Source: Gluconacetobacter asukensis (lineage in GTDB: Bacteria > Pseudomonadota > Alphaproteobacteria > Acetobacterales > Acetobacteraceae). Taken from it: a stretch of DNA of 64,000 bases. Below are positions 1 to 8,149 of this stretch, in pieces. The notes below the pieces were generated by a model that had not been told where the DNA came from, did not search any database, and saw only the letters and a list, made by a program, of their open reading frames with translations. Every line of letters begins with the position of its first letter. Position 1 is the stretch's first letter. The DNA is taken from positions 62,001-126,000 of the forward strand of contig NZ_JABEQE010000008.1 of assembly GCF_014174375.1 (NCBI RefSeq), in the 5' to 3' direction. The position numbers and the translations under genes were made by a program.

Positions 1-580
1 CTGGCGTGGACTATGCCATGCACGCGGCCAGGACTATCGGGCGATTACACTAAATGGTGCGGAAGAGGCTCCTGCGACGCCGGTGGACGAACCGGCAGCC
101 CAAGGCGAATACTGGGAACGCTATGACGCCCTGCATCTGAGCCTGCGTGATGCCACGCTCCAGAACGGTGAAATCGTTGCCCATACTCCCAATGGTAGCG
201 TGCTCTATGGACCATACGTGACAATGCCCGGCGGGCATTACGTGGCCCACGTGGACTGCTCCCTTCTCACTGGCCCAGGTGTTGTAACCCTTCGAATTGC
301 TGCGGATTCTGGCCAACACCTACTGGCTGAGCGCACGATAGATATACCCGCTGAGACCGGACGCCGGATTTTGAGCATCCCTTTTACCGTAGCCTTTCCA
401 GCCCAGCAGAATATCGAAATTGTCCTTCTAATACGGAAGATTGCCACTATGAAAATCAGCCATGTCGATTTTTGTAGCGATCATTCGCCACAAGAAGAAA
501 TATCCCTTTCCTCTCCCCGCGACGGAAGACCCAAGCCTCTCACGAGACTGCTGCGCTTGCTCCGGTCGTGGCGAGAATAA
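1..580 (+). CDS. 3' part of a gene ending in a GPY-type C-terminal module (partial)
   Basis: The reading frame is open from base 2 to the stop at 578-580, so this is the C-terminal part of a protein that begins left of the window. A GTG at 83 is only an internal candidate start. Counting from that GTG, residues about 27-130 hold a beta-rich module with the core GPYVTMPGGHY at 43-53, followed by alternating hydrophobic strands and a basic tail rich in Leu and Arg. The same module ends the genes at 3254-4768 and 5086-6651. Base composition is closer to the core genome than that of the two other carriers. The N-terminal domain is not visible, so no function can be given. The shared module suggests the same glycan-related setting. 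Confidence 0.7.
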   Translation, partial: WRGLCHARGQDYRAITLNGAEEAPATPVDEPAAQGEYWERYDALHLSLRDATLQNGEIVAHTPNGSVLYGPYVTMPGGHYVAHVDCSLLTGPGVVTLRIAADSGQHLLAERTIDIPAETGRRILSIPFTVAFPAQQNIEIVLLIRKIATMKISHVDFCSDHSPQEEISLSSPRDGRPKPLTRLLRLLRSWRE

Positions 581-615
581 TTAAAAACAGCTCTCACGAA
601 TAAAGAGGGCTTAGA

Positions 616-716
616 GCATCTTCCGGTCAGACGGAATAGACCGATCAGATAAAGATGCCCGCCAAAACAAAGATCTAGAGCTTTATCGATAAATCGATGT
701 GAACGGATAAAACTCT
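616..716. repeat. Two adjacent imperfect palindromes in the 581-858 gap
   Basis: The first hairpin pairs gcatctt (616-622) with aaagatgc (651-658). The second pairs agagctttatc (677-687) with gataaaactct (706-716), with one mismatch. They resemble in style the AGAGC-type intergenic palindromes of alphaproteobacteria, but membership in a named family is not shown. They lie downstream of the partial gene ending at 580 and also beyond the 3' end of the convergent gene at 859-1803, so they could act as a two-way 3' boundary. No coding frame is seen in the rest of the gap. Confidence 0.45.
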
Positions 717-858
717 AAATCGTTTGGGACTGGTATAATTCATTATCCCTCAGTTTGTTGAGAGTATGTTGACGCGCCAAATCTGCCTGTAATTCAAGAA
801 TTTCGCCTCGGGAGCAGCGGATGAATTTCTGGGATTGCATTAGCTAGGAAACACATTC

Positions 859-1803
859 CTAACATAGCATGCCAATTCTTTTCAAAAGCGCCGACTCGAT
901 GGTGCTATCGATAGCGTTTAATGTTCTTTTCGTAAAAGACTCTTCACGTAGAGCCCTCCTACGAATTAGTTCTGACCAAAAGAGAGAATCCTCCTTTTCG
1001 CACCCATTTCCAAATATATTTTTCAATATCGGCCCACACAATTCCCCGTCAAATTTGAATAAATCTTCAAATTTTACATGAATATGCGAATGATCAATCC
1101 ATCTCTTTATGGATTCCTCTTGTATTTTATATTCGCTGTGAAGAAATTCTATTTCGCGATCAAAAATACCGGCTCTCAACATCTCCTCCACCTCAATGTT
1201 CCTGCAACCTGAAATAATTTTATTATAAATTCGACCTTTCATATCGCTAAATACGTAATTTCCGGGCGATATAAAGTCACGATCAAGCGTTATAACAGTA
1301 AAATTTTCGGGTATGTTTTTAGCTGCCCATTCAGAGTAAATAAGATGTGAATGGCTAAACTGCCCTTGGAGAAACATATTACGCGATATAAAGAGTGGTA
1401 TACCAGTGGGTAACTGATGTATTAGTTTTTGCTCCTCATCAAGTCTATAACAATAAGTATCCATATGATCAAGGAAGACACATACATGATGCAGCCCAAT
1501 TATTTTCAAAATATTTGACATTATATGAGTCCCGCTTCGGGGCTTACTTATTATCAAGAATGGTTTTTCTGATTTTATGCCGGTTCTATGATCGAATAAA
1601 ATTTTTCCCGTTTTGTTTTCTTTGAAGACAAAAGATGGCGTGGCATCTGTATCAAGATCATCAACCTCAAAGATCTCTTTAAGAGAGAACTGATCATGAA
1701 ACATTAATTTCGTAAAGTCTTTATTATAATTATATATAGAACTGTTTATTTTTGAGTTGTATTCTAGAATACACTCAATTTCTTCATTATATTTTTTAAG
1801 CAT
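859..1803 (-). CDS. Putative sulfotransferase (P-loop, PAPS-type)
   Basis: This is a 314-residue, strongly AT-rich gene. Near residue 85 it carries SKPRSGTHIM, which matches the 5'-phosphosulfate loop (S-x-PRSGTxxh) of sulfotransferases. Later it has HVKFEDL, resembling the YEDL segment that follows the core in these enzymes. This class moves sulfate from PAPS to a hydroxyl or amine, often on a sugar. There is no signal peptide or membrane segment, so a cytoplasmic enzyme is expected. The start is the ATG at 1801-1803; no good Shine-Dalgarno precedes it. It lies in the AT-rich island beside glycosyltransferase-like and acetyltransferase genes, so glycan sulfation is the natural inference. The acceptor is unknown, and other P-loop transferases remain possible. 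Confidence 0.65.
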   Translation of the reverse strand: MLKKYNEEIECILEYNSKINSSIYNYNKDFTKLMFHDQFSLKEIFEVDDLDTDATPSFVFKENKTGKILFDHRTGIKSEKPFLIISKPRSGTHIMSNILKIIGLHHVCVFLDHMDTYCYRLDEEQKLIHQLPTGIPLFISRNMFLQGQFSHSHLIYSEWAAKNIPENFTVITLDRDFISPGNYVFSDMKGRIYNKIISGCRNIEVEEMLRAGIFDREIEFLHSEYKIQEESIKRWIDHSHIHVKFEDLFKFDGELCGPILKNIFGNGCEKEDSLFWSELIRRRALREESFTKRTLNAIDSTIESALLKRIGMLC

Positions 1804-1914
1804 ATTTATTTTAACCGCGCAAAATGTTACATATTCTAGAATCTAATACCACATGTGTCCCCCAAAAAAAATAATTTAAGCGCTAGTGATCGCCCACGAA
1901 TTTTCATCTCCTTA

Positions 1915-2811
1915 GAGCCTGTTTTAGAATGTGTTGATGCGGTGGCTTGGGCGTGATTTAAGCTTAGAATGTGGACCCGAGCGAGCCGTGGCCGGATAGC
2001 TGGGTTTGAGAAGCGCTCAAAGCGCTACCCGACCGATCTGACGGACGAGGAATGGCTGTTCATTCAGCCGTTTCTGCCGTCAGTGGCCAAGCGCGGTCGC
2101 AAGCCTGCGACGGACCCGCGCGATGTACTTGATGCGCTTCGCTATCTGGCACGGACAGGCGGTGGGTGGCGGATGCTGCCGAACGACTTCCCGCCCTGGC
2201 AGACAGTGTATTGGTGGTTCCGCCACTTCATGCGCCTGCTCCGGTTCCGCACGATCCACGACGTCGCACTGATGCTCGACCGTGAACGCGAAGGGCGCGA
2301 GCAGAGCCCGACGGCCGCCGTCGTTGATAGCCAGTCCATCAAGGCACCAGCAGCGGAAAAGCGGGGCTTTGATGCAGGCAAGAAGGTTGTCGGCCGTAAA
2401 CGACACATTGCCGTCGATACAGATGGCCGATTGCTCATGGTCAATCTGACCACTGCCGACATCTCCGACAGTGCTGGCGCTCAAGCGATCGTCGCGGCCA
2501 TTCGCAAGCGATGGCCCTGGCTCAAGCATCTGTTCGCTGACGGTGCCTACGACCGTACCCGTCTTATGGATGCCGCGACCTATCAGGATTTCGTCCTCGA
2601 AATCATCCGCCGCTCCGACAAGGAGCCCGGCTTCAAGGTGTTGCCTCGGCGCTGGGTCGTCGAGCGCACTTTCGGTTGGATGACGCGCTGGAAGCGGCTC
2701 GTGCGGGATTACGAGCAAAGGATCGACGTCTCGGCGGCGATGATCCATGTCGCTCTCGGTAGCCTCATGCTCCGCAGAATTGTCCATCCATAACCATTAT
2801 CAAACGGACTC
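1915..2811 (+). mobile_element. IS5-family insertion sequence, complete
   Basis: This 897-bp element is bounded by 17-bp imperfect terminal inverted repeats: gagcctgttttagaatg at 1915-1931 and the complement of gagtccgtttgataatg at 2795-2811 (13 of 17 match). It holds one transposase gene. The flanking triplets are TTA on the left (1912-1914) and TCA on the right (2812-2814). Both fit a TNA target but they are not an identical duplication, so the flanks may have been rearranged after insertion. The element sits between the sulfotransferase gene and an IS3 remnant. Confidence 0.8.
1969..2793 (+). CDS. IS5-family transposase
   Basis: This 274-residue DDE transposase fills the IS. The N-terminal part has the YPTDLTDEEW segment and GGGWRMLPNDFPPW typical of IS5-type enzymes. 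The catalytic acids are visible as D120 in VVDSQSIK, D191 in FADGAYD and E232 in RWVVERTFGW. The frame is intact and of normal family length, so the protein is probably active. The start is the ATG at 1969, inside the left end of the element. Its GC-rich codon use resembles the core genome rather than its AT-rich neighbours. The exact IS5 subgroup (for example IS1031) cannot be settled by eye. Confidence 0.92.
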   Translation: MWTRASRGRIAGFEKRSKRYPTDLTDEEWLFIQPFLPSVAKRGRKPATDPRDVLDALRYLARTGGGWRMLPNDFPPWQTVYWWFRHFMRLLRFRTIHDVALMLDREREGREQSPTAAVVDSQSIKAPAAEKRGFDAGKKVVGRKRHIAVDTDGRLLMVNLTTADISDSAGAQAIVAAIRKRWPWLKHLFADGAYDRTRLMDAATYQDFVLEIIRRSDKEPGFKVLPRRWVVERTFGWMTRWKRLVRDYEQRIDVSAAMIHVALGSLMLRRIVHP

Positions 2812-2938
2812 TCACAGGTAGAAACCCGCCGGAGGTGATTTACTCCTCAACGTCGGATCACCGAATGGTAGCGTCTCCAGCCTGGGTGAAGAGTTCCTTT
2901 TTTTTATCTCCCCAGGCCGGAACTTTCGGGTGTCTGGC

Positions 2939-3175
2939 TCAGAGGTGGCGGCAGGCGCCGATGAACCTTTGATGAGCGATATCGGCAGTCGATTGGGCGA
3001 TGGCGCTGTGGAGACGGACGGCATTGTAGTCCTTGCGCCATTCCTCCGTTTTCAAGCGGAGGTCGTCAAACATCAGGAACCAATAGGCATCGAGGCATTC
3101 GCTGCGAAACTCGCCGCTAACGGACGCGATGAAAACATCATCCTTCGATTTGCCCCGTGATATAACCAAAAACAA
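2939..3175 (-). pseudogene. IS3-family transposase (orfB) 3' fragment
   Basis: Only the last 78 or so codons of an IS3-family OrfB remain. The segments SRGKSKDDVFIAS, SECLDAYWFL, WRKDYNAVRLHSAI correspond to the usual SRPGKPTDNAFIES, DECLNxxWFL and WRxDYNxxRPHSAI of this family. The catalytic Glu of the NAFIES motif is replaced by Ala (GCG where GAG is expected). The first two thirds of the transposase and the other end of the element are missing. The 2812-2938 stretch next to the IS5 element shows no gene. This is a dead relic marking past recombination in the island. Confidence 0.8.
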
Positions 3176-3253
3176 CGTAATTTTGTGCGGGCAGATCGTT
3201 ATCTGTCGAGGAAGTTATGACAACTAAACTCAACAGATAACGCCTTCTTCTCA

Positions 3254-4768
3254 CTATGAAATTTTTTTAATAAGCAAATAGTCAACGGCACAACTAAACC
3301 CAGATGGTACAAAAATTCTCACTTCTAGGCCAGAAACGTCGCATTCCAATGTCCACTTAAGGTCAATATTTCTCTGAGAGTAGTCATCTGTCAGGGATAT
3401 ATTTTTAATCAATATTTCTTTCACCTCATTAGATACCACGTCAATAGTCACTTGCTCTGCATTTATTTTTTCCGAAAAGAACAATTTTGAAATGTAATTA
3501 CCCTTCTGAAGATTTGCGAACGGGCCATAAACACCAAAACATTCCTTAGTCGAACGTATGATAAGCGAATTTCCGTTTATTTCTCCGCAATCACTTTTAA
3601 TTTCACCGTATTTTGCCAAAAAAAGCACAGCATCATTCTTTTTTAAGCTTTTTCTAAACGCTTTTTCCGGAAGTTTGTTCATATACGACTTCGAATCTAA
3701 ATAAAATTTAGCGGGATTATTCTTTAATTTATTTGCCTTTCTAGAGGATACCTTCGAAAGATACTTATATAAAATGCTATTAATAGAATCAACCCTAACA
3801 AAATCAGCCATAGGAATACAATCCTGTACCTGAAGCTTATTTTCTTGCAGTCTTGGATTATATCGGTCAATATTTTTTAAGTCTTCAATATCCATAATCG
3901 AGGTAATTTCTTTTTTTCCATCTCTATAAATTTCATACGCCCATTCCGGATGCGCTACAATATTTAATCCACTTCTTTTGCACAGTATAAAAAGAAGTGT
4001 TTCCGGAGAAAGCGGTGCCTTTGCCTTTATGAGTTCCAATATCTGGTCGTAAATATTGCAAAATTTATTAATTTCATTAAAAGATACTATCATAACCTGG
4101 TCATTGAAACTATCCTTTCTTCCACCAGAAACGTAATCTCCTGTCAGCATATTTTTGTAGAAAAAGACAGAAGCATTACCAATATGCTTTTCTCCGTTAC
4201 TCGAAAATCCTTCTCCCGACGGAATATGAATTTCTCCATCGCTAACAACGCAAGGAAAATCCGTATATGTCACGATATCAGTTCGCGTTATGATTACATT
4301 TTTGTACGATTTTTTGTTCTTTTTACAATAATCAACAAACAACTTTACAACCCCATCGATGTTATAAAACATCGACAACATTCTTGCCGGGTTCAGCCCC
4401 ATTAGCCAATCTTCACGCGGCCTCAAAGATCGACTTATTTCTTCAAAATATCCGGTTTTTTTGTCATGTGCGCGAAAATCTTTAATATAACCATCATACA
4501 CAGCGCAAAAATTTTCAATGTTAACAGGCACGGTTTCCTGCAAATCTTCTTTAGGATTTTTTATAAAAAAACCATCTTTATCTTGAATTCCAATGGCGTA
4601 TTCTTTATTTGGCAGATCCGTCTCCTTTGGACCAAAATAGAAGACGTCGCAATCGCCCTTATATAGTATTTTATTTTTTATGCTTTCAGAGGGAATCTCA
4701 TAGTTCCTAAGCATTCCAAAAAACAATACCGCATTTTTTTTTGTCTCATTTTTCTTAAAGAAACTCAC
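3254..4768 (-). CDS. Glycosyltransferase-like protein with C-terminal GPY module
   Basis: This 504-residue protein is very AT-rich compared with the core genome. The N-terminal part starts AVLFFGMLRNYE after a short basic leader. It contains NVIITRTDIV near residue 165 and FNDQVMIVSF near 220, an arrangement like the hh.xRxD and DQ segments of capsule or LPS glycosyltransferase-like (nucleotide-sugar fold) families. Residues about 398-504 form a separate beta-rich module with GPFANLQKGNY at 415-425, shared with the partial gene at 1-580 and the gene at 5086-6651. No signal peptide or membrane helix is seen. The gene is divergent from 5086-6651 across a 317-bp AT-rich gap. The substrate is unknown, and the glycosyltransferase call is a motif-level inference. 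Confidence 0.5.
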   Translation of the reverse strand: MSFFKKNETKKNAVLFFGMLRNYEIPSESIKNKILYKGDCDVFYFGPKETDLPNKEYAIGIQDKDGFFIKNPKEDLQETVPVNIENFCAVYDGYIKDFRAHDKKTGYFEEISRSLRPREDWLMGLNPARMLSMFYNIDGVVKLFVDYCKKNKKSYKNVIITRTDIVTYTDFPCVVSDGEIHIPSGEGFSSNGEKHIGNASVFFYKNMLTGDYVSGGRKDSFNDQVMIVSFNEINKFCNIYDQILELIKAKAPLSPETLLFILCKRSGLNIVAHPEWAYEIYRDGKKEITSIMDIEDLKNIDRYNPRLQENKLQVQDCIPMADFVRVDSINSILYKYLSKVSSRKANKLKNNPAKFYLDSKSYMNKLPEKAFRKSLKKNDAVLFLAKYGEIKSDCGEINGNSLIIRSTKECFGVYGPFANLQKGNYISKLFFSEKINAEQVTIDVVSNEVKEILIKNISLTDDYSQRNIDLKWTLECDVSGLEVRIFVPSGFSCAVDYLLIKKIS

Positions 4769-5085
4769 GACGCGACCTTATTCCTATACAACGTTGACAA
4801 AATGTGAACAGCCGTGCTATTTGCACAATGCTTTCGGATCTCTAGTCTAATTTAATACGTCCTGTTATACTTTACTTATCCTTAAACGTGATCTTCCCAC
4901 GCACCTGTGTCCTAAATATCATAATAACCTACCGTGCATCAATGGGTAGCCCTTCGGCAAAATCACCTTACATCATCTGGAAACGGAAGGCGTTTCGAAG
5001 CGAGGGAACAATCCTGAAAAACGATCGTTATATTTTATGTGGCTTCTCCATGCATAGACAGATCAACAAATGAATTAAGGTCCGC
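4769..5085. other. AT-rich divergent intergenic region (317 bp)
   Basis: This lies between the start codons of two divergent GPY-module genes, so promoters for both should be here. TTGACA occurs at 4794-4799 on the + strand, but the -10 options 16-18 bases downstream are poor. TATACT at 4866-4871 lacks a good -35. AAGG about 8 bases before the ATG at 5086 serves as the ribosome site for the right-hand gene. A 61-codon open frame at 4888-5073 has no ribosome site and no recognisable sequence, so it is not called as a gene. Confidence 0.4.
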
Positions 5086-6651
5086 ATGATTGATACTCTT
5101 CTCTTCCACAAAAACAATGATGTTCTGGTGATTATTTTTTCATCTCTGGACGTAAATAGAAAGGAAAATGGGAAATTTGACCTTTATTCATTTGGGAACA
5201 AGGGAAAATTCTCTACTCTTTTAGTTAGAGACCTTGAAAATTCTTGGTATAATATGGTGGACGGGAAAACCCCTGAAGAATATTCAAAAAAAATACTTTC
5301 TATATCAAAAAAATACCGCACTGTAGTATGCTTTGGATTTAGTATGGGCGGATATGCGGCTATACTTTACGGAAGAAAAATCAACGCTTCTCGGATTATT
5401 TCGGTATGTCCACAAGTTTTTATAAATACTGAATCTCTTAAGAGTCGTGGGGACACCCGGTTCATAGAACACTTAACTGAAGCAAAAAAGAAATATCGTC
5501 ACATGGTGGAGGATTTGACGGAAGAAGATAAAGAAATAAGTTCTAATATATCAATATTTTATTCTGAATTTGAAGAATGTGACCGCCTGCACGCAAGTTA
5601 TTTTGAGGAAAAAGTTAAATGCTCAACATTTATATTGAAGAATATGTCTCACAGCGCTTTGAGCGTCATCAATTACTTTAATATAACAGATAAAATTATT
5701 GACAACTCCGTTAACGGGGCAAATGCATCGGATGCTCTGGATGAATTGGAGAGAATAATAAATAATAGATTATGCAGTCTCCGCGTTTTGTCGGCCAATT
5801 TTGTCCCTTCTGAGGCAAGATTAAATGTATCTTTTTCCCTCATCAATCTAAGCAATATTTCTTGGTCATTTTCCTTTACAAGAGATATGAAAATTTCGGC
5901 TCTCGTGAAGGATTCTCGAGGAATCAATATATTCGTTGATAAGTTAGAAAAATTACCAGAATTCTTTCTAAGATCTGGTGATTCATTTGATTTTTTTATT
6001 AGCATAGATATTAGAGAACTTCCGGAAGGAACCTATGATGCATATTTCAATTTGCGAGAAGGTGAAAAAGTCTCATATGAGGACATTGGAATCGCCCCAA
6101 TTAGATTGTACTTTGAAGTTTACAAGAATGTAGTCTTTGGAGACGTCTTTCACGATGGTCATTACACCCATCGATTTACGCCATACGCAAAGGAAGCGCC
6201 TGATAATATTGCCACGAGGCCTATAGAAGAAGGTCAATACCCCATAAGCTCAGGTCAGATAAAAACAGATGTTGGAAATATACATAAGGGGGCCATACAC
6301 TTTTCTGGTCTACTTAATGGATTTGTGTTTTTTGGACCCTATGTTAATTTAGAAAAAGGGCGCTATACTGCCATTATAAATTTCAGAAAAATACCTTCTT
6401 CAGGGACGGCAAAACTCGACGTTATATCTAAAGACAATAACACACATGCTCGAATTAGTGTAAATTTTTCAGCGTTACGCAGAAATATGATGAAGTTAGA
6501 ATTCACACTCATGAAAAACGTGGAAAACCTAGAGGTTAGGATGTTCGTCTACGAATCTGATGTAGGCGCGATAGATAAGATAACGATAAATCAGAAGCAT
6601 AACATTTTCAAATATCTTTATGGGTTATTCGTGTCTCTTTTCTCTGATTAG
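5086..6651 (+). CDS. Alpha/beta-hydrolase fused to a beta-sandwich and C-terminal GPY module
   Basis: This is a 521-residue, AT-rich gene with three apparent parts. Residues 1-200 look like an alpha/beta-hydrolase: nucleophile elbow GFSMGGY with Ser86, a likely acid near Asp166, and His189 in KNMSHSALS. Residues about 230-345 look like an immunoglobulin-type beta-sandwich (LRVLSANFVPSEARLNVSF and following strands), reminiscent of C-terminal glycan-binding domains such as that of Wzt. Residues about 388-505 are the GPY module, with FFGPYVNLEKGRY around 415-427. No secretion signal is seen. The ATG at 5086 is preceded by AAGG at good spacing. An esterase or deacylase acting on a polysaccharide is plausible, but this is inference from architecture and context. 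Confidence 0.6.
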   Translation: MIDTLLFHKNNDVLVIIFSSLDVNRKENGKFDLYSFGNKGKFSTLLVRDLENSWYNMVDGKTPEEYSKKILSISKKYRTVVCFGFSMGGYAAILYGRKINASRIISVCPQVFINTESLKSRGDTRFIEHLTEAKKKYRHMVEDLTEEDKEISSNISIFYSEFEECDRLHASYFEEKVKCSTFILKNMSHSALSVINYFNITDKIIDNSVNGANASDALDELERIINNRLCSLRVLSANFVPSEARLNVSFSLINLSNISWSFSFTRDMKISALVKDSRGINIFVDKLEKLPEFFLRSGDSFDFFISIDIRELPEGTYDAYFNLREGEKVSYEDIGIAPIRLYFEVYKNVVFGDVFHDGHYTHRFTPYAKEAPDNIATRPIEEGQYPISSGQIKTDVGNIHKGAIHFSGLLNGFVFFGPYVNLEKGRYTAIINFRKIPSSGTAKLDVISKDNNTHARISVNFSALRRNMMKLEFTLMKNVENLEVRMFVYESDVGAIDKITINQKHNIFKYLYGLFVSLFSD

Positions 6652-6796
6652 TTTTCTCTATCCCGAACCGATATCTATTATTACTTAGGTAATTGTCTTG
6701 ATTTTAATTGATTGATTACCCGCCGCAATGGGAGTGAGGACAGAAGGATGAGGAATGTAATCCGAACAGTGGATCGTTGTCCGACTGAAGTGGTAC

Positions 6797-8000
6797 TGAC
6801 CTGCTGCGGAGGATTTTCTCCGATTTGAAATAGAGTCTGGCCTATTGAGAGGACAGACTGATGAAGCGCATCCGGTTTCAGCGAAGAGCAGATCATTGGC
6901 ATCCTGAAGGAGCAGTAGGACGGCGGACGTGTGCCGCCGTTGTGGCATCAGTGACGCGACGTTTTACAAATGGAAGGCCAAATATGGCGGGCTGGAGGTC
7001 TCTGAGGCCAGGCGACTGAAGGCGCTGGAGAACGAGAACGCGCGGCTGAAGAAACTGCTGGCGGAGTCCGTTCTGAATGAGGCGGCGCTGCGCGAGCTTC
7101 TGGGAAAAATGGTAGGGCCCGCCGTGAAGCGGGAAGCTGCCGCTCATTTGCGAGAAATGTTCACGATGAGCGAGCGTCGGGCCTGCCGGGGAATTGCCGT
7201 GGATCGCACGATGGTACGCTATCGCTCGTTGCGACCGGATGACGGCATGTTGCGGAATCGCCTGCGCGCTCTGGCCGAAACGCGCCTTCGGTTCGGTTAT
7301 CGCCGGCTGTTTATCTTGTTACAACTAGAGGGCGAGCGATCGGGGCTCTCCCGCATTTATCGACTTTACCGCGAGGAAAGACTTGCTGTGCGCAAGCGCC
7401 AGACCCGGCGCAAGGCGATCGGCACGCGCGCGCCCATCCTGGTGACGGCCCGACCGAATGCCCGCTAGTTCCAGGATTTCGTTCATGACCAGTTGGAAGA
7501 CGCTTCCGCGTGCTAAATATCGTGGATGACGTGACCCGGGAATGTCTGGCGGCCGTGCGCTGATGGCCCGGAGGGGCAGACCGGTGATGATCGCGTCCGA
7601 CAACGGCATCGAATTGACCGCAAATATCGTGCTGAAATGGGCACAGGATCATAGCGTACAATGGCACTACATCGCCCCGGGCTGGCCCATGCAGAACGGT
7701 TATGTAGAGAGATTCAATGGCCGGATGCGTGACGAACTGCTGAAGGAGACAGTCTTTCCCAGCATGGCCCAGGCCCGCGCCGTCGTCTCGGCTTGGAAGA
7801 ACGATTACAACACCATCAGGTCCCATTCGGCTTTGGGATATCAGACCCCGGCGGCGCACGCCGCAACGTTCAAAGCAATAAGGCCAGGATCTCCTTCCAT
7901 CCCGGACTCCGATCTTGGCCCCGTTGCACACCCTACAACCAAGGGCTTAACTTTCCCTGAGGCCCTACTTTCCGTTGGATGAAAGCTCCACAGCAGGTCA
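6797..8000 (+). mobile_element. Degenerate IS3-family (IS407-like) element
   Basis: The terminal inverted repeats are tgacctgctgcggag at 6797-6811 and ctccacagcaggtca at 7986-8000 (14 of 15 complementary), giving a 1204-bp element of normal IS407-group size. No target duplication is visible (gtac on the left, agcg on the right). The transposase genes inside are broken at several points. The element separates the hydrolase-fusion gene from the acetyltransferase gene. The preceding 6652-6796 gap holds nothing recognisable. Confidence 0.8.
6861..7982 (+). pseudogene. IS3-family orfA/orfB transposase, disrupted
   Basis: The orfA ATG is at 6861. A one-base length change in the T-run near 6876 throws the frame, and a TAG at 6916-6918 stops the restored SEEQIIGILKEQ frame. 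A readable frame resumes at 6929 (CRRCGISDATFYKWKAKYGG, the HTH region) and runs through orfA into orfB up to a TAG at 7466-7468, where Trp is expected after RPNAR. The catalytic-core part resumes around 7542 with MIASDNG (second Asp) and [14 protein letters not shown] (Glu). The segment with the first catalytic Asp is frameshifted and partly deleted near 7500-7560. The gene cannot make an intact transposase. Confidence 0.85.
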
Positions 8001-8033
8001 AGCGTATATCATCATGCTCTGAAAATCTTGACG

Positions 8034-8115
8034 AAGTTGCAGGCATCTTAGCGAAGAGAAAATCATTGGCATTCCGTAGAAACACAGAATTGGAGGAAGG
8101 CTCCAGAAACGGAAA
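8034..8115 (+). pseudogene. Scrap of a second IS407-like orfA
   Basis: The bases agcgaagagaaaatcattgg at 8051-8070 match the orfA start of the neighbouring element (from 6880) with two differences in 24 bases, and would read SEEKIIGI. The upstream bases caggcatctt also parallel the catccggttt of orfA. No inverted repeat accompanies the scrap. It lies just outside the right end of the element at 6797-8000, so at least two copies of this IS family once met here. Confidence 0.55.
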
Positions 8116-8149
8116 CGCCATGTTGGCTATCTGAATGTTTTTTATTTTT

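Noticed and set aside
4888-5073. 61-codon frame between the divergent island genes
   Set aside because: It has no ribosome site and no family resemblance, and it lies where promoters are expected.
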